A DNA stretch of 40,687 nt from Reticulitermes lucifugus (taxonomy: Eukaryota; Arthropoda; Insecta; Blattodea; Rhinotermitidae), in assembly GCA_026260175.1 (NCBI GenBank), contig JAKCWW010004552.1, forward strand, positions 1-40,687. Direction: 5' to 3'. A program made the position numbers and the translations under genes. A model generated the notes under the pieces. That model saw only the letters and a list, made by a program, of their open reading frames with translations. It was not told the DNA's origin and made no database searches. This document shows positions 33,678 to 40,687 of this stretch, in pieces (position 1 is the first letter of the stretch; each line of letters opens with the position of its first letter).

Positions 33678-36600
33678 CTGAAATAAACGAAAGAAACATA
33701 CAGTTTCAACTCTGTTAGAAAGAAGAGAAAATTGTGTTTCTTTCTAGTTCAATTCAGCTATCGGAAAATGAAAGTCATATAGTTTCCTGATCACGTCTCC
33801 TTTCAGACTTTTACTTTCGCTGCCCTGCCATATTTTATGTAAATATTTCTGCCGTGCTTTCCAAGTTATTTTCTTTCATTTTCAGCCACGTATCTAATGT
33901 CGTTCGGCATAGCTTATCTCATGCGTCCCTCAGGAACATAACAGAAATGATTTCAGTCGAATTTGGGTCAGACATGAGGGGTCTCAGATTGTGCACGCGC
34001 CGCTTTTCACAGGCGAACCGCGCGACCTATGAGGTTGCAGCGTATCATGACTGAAACCCCAATAGTATGAGTAGATCTCTTGATATCAGCAATCACAATG
34101 TTTTTATAGCGCCTTTCCTTTTCTGAACTTTAGTACACCTTCTCTAATTCTGTTCGTTACAGATGTAAAAATGTAAACTGTAAGGAAAGATAAGGAATTT
34201 ATGGATTTCATCAACGTATTCTACGAAGATATGGGTTACTATACATTTTCAGGAAAGTACGAAGGTCGAATTTATGAATAAAACACAAAACTAATTTATA
34301 ATTTCTATTCTTCGCCAAATAATATTAGGACAACAAATTCAGAATAATAAAGATTGGCGTGACATATAGAGAGTATAGATTAATTTAGAAATGCGTATAA
34401 AAGTTTAGGCAGAGAACTTGATTGGCAAAGATCATTCTGAAGACGTAGGTGCAGATGGATTACATTAAGGCGCATCTTAAAAAATAGTTCATGAAGGGTC
34501 TAGACGATGGCTCAAGACAGGATCAGTAGCAGGCTCTTTGAAACTTCCGATTTAACAACATGCAAGAAATTTCTCGACTGAGTAAATATTTGTGGACTTA
34601 TCAAGGTGAGCTCTGCTGTGTGGAGTTCAGACACGTCAGTGAACTTTGGTTTCGGTTTGTAACATATGACATAAAACAAAACTTAATGATTATCTAAATA
34701 AATATCATCCCCACGTAGGTCAAACACACACATAAGAAAAGACTATTATCTATCACAATATTTGATTTCAAAACAAATTTAAACAGTGTCTATTTTTCCC
34801 CTTTTGTGTATAATACCGCGGTGGTATATATATGATCTACTTTCAACACACTTTATCTTCGACGCGCATTTATGCTGCCTGTAAAAATGCAGAGACGCTG
34901 CTCTGTTAAGCTTTGATTCCTGTGTCAATGAACGGGAATAAAAACAAGGACTTAAAATACTCCAAGTACTCACAATTCTTTCATGTCTGATAGCCATGAG
35001 AATAAAAGTGGAATTTAATTCCTTTTTTTTTTTGCGTAACTTATATACTCATATAGACAATACTTACTTTATTGAAATATCTAATTGCAAGTTTAAGAGA
35101 GAAGCATATGTCTACATTTGTAAAACCCTGAATCCATGAAATAAGGCAGAGCATTAATTTCACCTGCCAGAAAGAGTTATTAAATTTCGCTAATTAATGG
35201 AAGGAGGATCCTGACTCCCAAAGTTGATTACGTCATAGAAACATGGTAGCCTATTAAGGCCATAAATATGCATATGGAGGCCTATAAAACTAGGGTTTAC
35301 TCTTACGCCATTAACTAATAGGATTCATCGGATTATGACCTGTTTAATAATTTTTTATCCGTAAACTATGCTAAAGATATATTTTTAACTTCTAATCTCA
35401 AGGAGCAATATTTAGTTTAATGCTATCTAATTATACTTTCTATGCTCAGAGGTGATAACTTCTGATATTTATTACAAATTTCTTTCTTAAATCTCATATT
35501 TCTCTTAATATCATCTACCCTGCCTAGAGACCAGTGAGGCTTGCTTAGCTGTAATATACTTAGAAAAAACACTTTTTCTATTCCAAAGTTTTCAGTGACA
35601 CATTTATTATTTATGTAGCAATATATATATATATATGGCATTTAAATTTATGATAAATTAGGAATCTCGGAAAGATTAATTAAAGAAACACATATTCCGG
35701 CAGTTTAAAATTGCTGCTTCCGTGCTGATTTACAGTTTATTAAAACATAATAGAGAGTAAAAATCAATATCACCCAAACTGATCACTTTTTAAAGTCGTC
35801 CAACTGTTGGTACATTTGAACCGTTCAAGCACGAGGCACATAAGATAATCAATTTATTTTTCCGCTTTATAATGCATATAACTATTTTATCGGAAACGCT
35901 CATTATGAATGGTCAAATAATTGTTCCTTTATCCTATACAGTTACGTTAAGTAACGCAGAATGAAAACTAAACTGACATGCGCTGAAATTAGATCTTCAA
36001 TGAGCTCGAATCACAGAACAAAGGCGAATTTAATCATCTCCACGTGAAGCCTCTCTACCCGAGTGGAACTGTAATGGAAGTTGGGGATTGTACGATCTAT
36101 GATTTACAATGCTTTATCAGTGTTCATAGCAGAAAGAAGGAAAAATAGCGAGTAAGCACGGGGTCGTGCATGCGGCACAGGATTAAGGTGCCGAAGTGAT
36201 TCATTGGGTTGCGTGCTCCAAGTCCATCTCCTCCGTTTGCTTGCAAGGTGTTGGTTATATCGAATACTGGATCGCTAAAAAGATTAATAGTGTACTCACA
36301 AGAGGTGGGTTTTCTATGCCTAGTTCATTGTGCGCCCTCAAAACTCCTTTTCTTGACTTGACTCGATCAATCTAGCGCACAGCACGAGCTGCAGAATCTT
36401 ACAGCAGGGGCACTTCGTCTCTTCTGCGTCGTGATTGATTCTATAAATTTAGCGTCCTTGTGCTGACTGCATTCCAGGTGTGATGAATATTGGGACTTGA
36501 AATAATAAGCACTAACAGAAAAAACCCTTTAAATCAAGAGACTGTCTCACAAATTTCAAGCAGCTGGTCATAAAGCAGGCTTCGGGGCCTAGAACAAAAA

Positions 36601-39600
36601 TTAGGCTAAGGTGCACAAATACTTTCTGATGCAGTAATTCAGGTAGCGATTGTGGTTATGCTGCAGAAATTACGGAAAATCGCAGAGTGACGATCGTGGT
36701 ATGACGTCACGTATAGGGCTTATGTTGATTCGGCATGGCGTATTAAGGAATTTGATCTCAGGTATGAACATTCTACCCAACATTAAAACGTCGGGTTACA
36801 GTGCCATATAATTAGGTAAGTAGTTGAATTACTGTGTGGTCACTGGTTCTCATGTGAGAGAATCAGGCTCCAATTATGACTCGGATGATAACTGAAGCGA
36901 AGCAGAATTCATGACGATGTGAATGAAGTCTTGTTCCTCTGTGATATTCGGCGTCGGCAAAACGATAAAGCAAAGGAATATATTATATATCTTGGCTGAT
37001 ATGTAGATATAAAATAGGATTTAATACAAAAACTCTATATAATAGAATTAGAAATATTTATAATACTACGGCAAAACATCCTGTTTTAATTTTATGAGTA
37101 GCCCAAATAGACATGAAATGTACAGTGAAATACAAGTTACAATCCAGCCCGATTTCCTTGGATGTGGCTACTTGAACGTCAGTATGCATGCAGTTGGCAG
37201 TTGGTCGAACTCAATTTGCTGAGTGAAAAGGGAGAGGGGGGAAGTTCGTGTTTTTGTGAGAAAAATACGATGACGTAATTACTAAGGCAAATATGAGATT
37301 AGATCCTACTGCGACAACTACAGAACTTTGGCGGAACTAATTATGGAAGGTTAGATTGGTCTATCGCCTACGTCTGGTTGAGTCTAAACCACGTTCGCAG
37401 CCGATAGTTTAGACTGATTCGTCAGAAATGACAACAACAGGTCAGACAAGCAGAGTTCTAGTTATGAGTGGAGTCAGGAACTACATGGCTAAGTTGAAAT
37501 CATTAGCATAGTTTAGGTAAAAGTGCCTTTTCTTTAAACTGCCTGTTTCACCTCTCAGGTCTTTCTACAAAGGAATTGGTGTTATGGAACAGGGGTGAGA
37601 AAAGTTCAGTGCAGGCAGAGTTTATTCACATCTCCTTTTCCTCCGATGAGGTGGAATAACAGAAATGTATAATACGCAGTGTAAAGAAAGTCTTGTTAAG
37701 TTCTAATTTTTTTCACCCTTACTTCATTCATAGCATTATATTCATTATGCTGTGTAACGTACGCTAGAAAGGCAGAACAGAATTCCCTACTGCAAGTTAT
37801 GTGTCAAATGTGTATTGGAAATTCACGCAACTCTTAGGATATAGTGCATGCACTTGTAGGTCTTATTTGGAATTTCTAAGTGTAACTCATCAGTAGTTAT
37901 TGATTTCAGAGCGTCTGAGTAATACCTTCAGTGAAAATATACACAGAAAAAATTCAACGCATTTGAGGTTTCCGGGATTCGACCATAAAACAATTTTTAA
38001 TACAGCGTTTTCTATGACAGAGTGTAGGTGCATATGTACCTTGAAAACTAACAGTTCGTGCGTGTTTTAAACACTGTGTAGCTGTTTCAAAGGCCGTTGG
38101 GTTTAATAGTGTCACTTCCGATGTCATCCACTTAAAATTGCTTCACTGGGAAGTAAAAGAGCTTCATAAGCATCTTGTAATTCAACCTTCCGATTGGGTT
38201 CTGTACTTAAAAACATATTGTACATTCATCAAATTAAGTCTTTTGTCACATTTTTCATACACCTAAAAAAGATGCAGTTTTCATAAGATTGTTACATGAA
38301 AGCCAAAACGCTTCTGTACTAGGTGTATAACAAACGTGACAAAAAAGATTAGCTTGAGGAATGTACAATGTGTTTATGCAGCTTCATAAATAATCTGAAC
38401 TTGAAGAGAAATATAAATACCACTGTAAGTCAGCATCAGCAATAATGTGTATTGCGAGATACATCAGAAATTCATTTAGTATTGAAGGACAGCGGAAAAT
38501 TAAATGTCTGTGCAGCAAAGTGATGTTTATAAGACCCCAGTCAACACCTTGTTAATTATGTGCGTCAAAATTAGTAGGCATTTAGCAGTTTTGCTCCACC
38601 TTATACAGCTCTAGATATAATGCAAGAAGTTTCAAGCATAATTTTTAAAAACTAATTTCTTTTTTTCATAGATACCTACCTCCACACATATTGTTGTTCT
38701 TGTATCTTATTACTCAGGACCTACTAGTCAACTACTGATTCCCTACAAGTTCAGTCATCTGGATGTAGGTCCCCACGTTTGTAATTGTGTAAGTAGAAAC
38801 AATGTTTTATTAAGTAATATGTAGGTACGTTGTAAACCTTCTTTAAACCACGTCACAAGTCCGAGTCCAATTGTTTCTTAGTTAATGACATCAAGCCTAA
38901 GACTCGAAACTTTCACGCGGCTAACCTGTAATTCCTTTACAGTCTTAAAACTAAACTTAACCACAGTTGAATACGTTACAAAATCCATTACCATCCATCA
39001 TTTAAGGCCACAACGAACATAAATTCCTGGCGCTAGTGTCGAGAATCCTCAAATTCGAACTTTAATATTCTCAATTTCTAAATTAGAACGTTCATACCAA
39101 GATTAAATCCGGTAACACATTCAAAATTTACAACGGAGAAAAGGCACACAACTTTGTCATAACGTAAGGCTACATATTCCTTTGAAGGAAAGAAAGCAGT
39201 TTGGAACGACATCCAAATGTATACTCTAAAATCTAGTGATACAACGAAGCGCCTTCTTTTCCCTTTCAATTCCCCTTTATGTTCGGTGTAACACACATCA
39301 TATAACACTGTACTTTCATTAACATCTACTAACTGCTATATGTTTTTTCTTGGTAGCCAAAGTTGCTCCCAATTTACGTGACAAAATTTATCCTGCAGTA
39401 AATTACTTTCACATAATCTTATTGAATTTAAACTGCCAACAGAAACAATTCCACTTAGATATGTTCAAATATAATTCATTCCCCCGACGCTGTCTCCCTC
39501 TTTCCTTTTGCGTCGAATGTTCTTTATTGCTATTATAAAATCCATCCAGTACGCAGATAGGTATGATTTCTGTGCCTCGCGGAATGTTAGATACAATATT

Positions 39601-40623
39601 ATGTGTTGCACTGTGCGGTGGCACTTACCGCAGAGGTAAAGTGTAGTTCTACTCCATGAAATCAAGGAAATGTTAGTTTCTGACACCCATAGTGCTGCCG
39701 CATCCTACTGTTGAATTGTCACCCTCCTTCCTTTATAAGGCGCTCTTCGCTAGTATGCTTATTACACTTCGCACTCTGAGTTTATTACGCTCGGTGTCAC
39801 CTGATGTCAGTTAGTTTTCCTCACAGTAGGCGACATTCATAACGCCATTATTTGTTTTGCCACGAGTAAGAGAGACAGAGATAGACTGGAAGATCATGTG
39901 CCGGTGGAGATATCGTAATGCGCATTGCCACTCCGACTGAATCGTCACACTTCCACGAAGACAAGACGCAAAATTATGACCCTTACAAGTCACCTATGTG
40001 GCGCAATTAAATGCTCCCGCTTTTGCAGGAAGGTAAATGAAAGAGAAACAGTGTCGCTTTGAAATACTGTACGAGTACCAATAACTTTCTACAATTACAT
40101 TAAATTTAATCCCGTAACACATTTTCGTAATTAACCCTTTAAAGCTAGTGGTTGCTGTATGTACCTCCAGATTTAATATTCACTAAACCTACTGTCAACC
40201 CGCTGAGTGCAGTTTTGGGTTTCGTATGGTTCTCGTAGCAGCCTTTATTTCCCTCTACAGCACACATTGACTGCTTTTTTCTAACCGATTTGAGGTGTGT
40301 TTAATGCGCGGAACTGGCTGAATCTTTAAAGACAACCCAGGTTAAATACGGTCTTGAAATTTTAAAGATACTATTTTCGGTTGCCTAAATACTCCTACGA
40401 CATACCCCAAATAGCTAATGTGTTCCGAATGTATAATATAAAACTAAATGTGAACTAAGTTTCCTTTATTCTGGGATATGACGCTGTGTCACGTGGTAAT
40501 CAGCTCCAGACATTTCGATCAAGATATTGGTCTCGCCTTCAAGATCTCAATGTCCAGTTCTTTGTGGACATGGATGCCTTCTGCTTAATAAAGACTTCAA
40601 CAAACCCCCAACCCACTTCTTAA
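33678..40623. other. No gene recognised; probably intron or 5' flank of the minus-strand Ig gene
   Basis: Seven kilobases of mostly AT-rich sequence with only short chance frames. I looked on the minus strand for a signal-peptide exon ending one base into a codon and found none convincing. A TATAAGG motif lies near 39734 (+). An (AT)n run lies near 35623-35636. Confidence 0.5.
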
Positions 40624-40628
40624 ATGTG

Positions 40629-40687
<59 letters not shown>
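40624..40687. repeat. (GT)n microsatellite, cut by window end
   Basis: At least 30 GT units with one GC interruption. The array continues past the end of the window. Confidence 0.95.

Noticed and set aside
39600..39800. ACTTACC-containing block suggesting U1 snRNA, and a TATAAGG motif suggesting a promoter
   Set aside because: The sequence after the ACTTACC does not follow U1, and the TATA-like motif has no coding or transcript support nearby.
40130..40340. Similarity to 9590-10160 (both begin AATTAACCCTTTAAA and share a CAG-TTTATTTCCCT block)
   Set aside because: The shared blocks are short and spaced differently; not enough to call a repeat family by eye.
1..40687. CRISPR arrays, bacterial operons, prophage, or a biosynthetic or defence cluster
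   Set aside because: Intron-rich insect nuclear DNA; no direct-repeat/spacer arrays and no prokaryote-like gene strings on either strand.

Overview
The window is a piece of a large, AT-rich, repeat-rich animal nuclear genome. It is almost certainly an insect, and the mix of tRNA-derived SINEs and retroelement relics suggests a polyneopteran such as a cockroach or termite (Blattodea). That lineage call is inference from recognised repeat types, not a species identification. Genes have short exons with GT-AG introns and no operon structure. There is one 50-N assembly gap (27118-27167) and one ambiguous base (981).

The main content is a complete plus-strand gene for a sodium:solute symporter of the SLC5 family (sodium-coupled monocarboxylate transporter / multivitamin transporter-like). 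It has twelve coding exons from 7084 to 21991. All splice phases agree and they join into a 592-codon reading frame plus stop, the normal length for the family. Introns run from 92 bp to about 2.8 kb, and a poly(A) signal lies about 120 bp after the stop. Several introns hold SINEs with clear target-site duplications.

Region by region: 1-7083 is mostly unique AT-rich DNA with a tRNA-like SINE at about 1.1-1.27 kb and a dispersed-repeat fragment near 3.2-3.4 kb. 7084-21991 is the transporter gene, with an inverted-repeat (MITE-like) element in intron 1 and SINEs in introns 2, 3, 5 and 11. 22.1-29.9 kb is gene-poor, with a second copy of one SINE family and a gapped SINE at about 27.1 kb. 29.9-33.5 kb is a cluster of decayed elements: a third SINE type, a retroelement-tail relic, a GACA microsatellite and a minus-strand LINE reverse-transcriptase relic. 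At 33580-33677, on the minus strand, is one well-formed exon of an immunoglobulin-superfamily adhesion protein of the lachesin/Dpr-interacting-protein type. The rest of that gene is not visible, so the right half of the window is probably its intronic DNA. 34-40.6 kb shows no recognisable gene and ends inside a GT microsatellite.

The two genes are on opposite strands and show no functional link. I found no evidence for a novel multi-gene system. The most useful observations are the exact transporter model with its divergent TM6 motif, three SINE families with their insertion scars, the mis-sized gap inside a SINE, and the isolated Ig exon.
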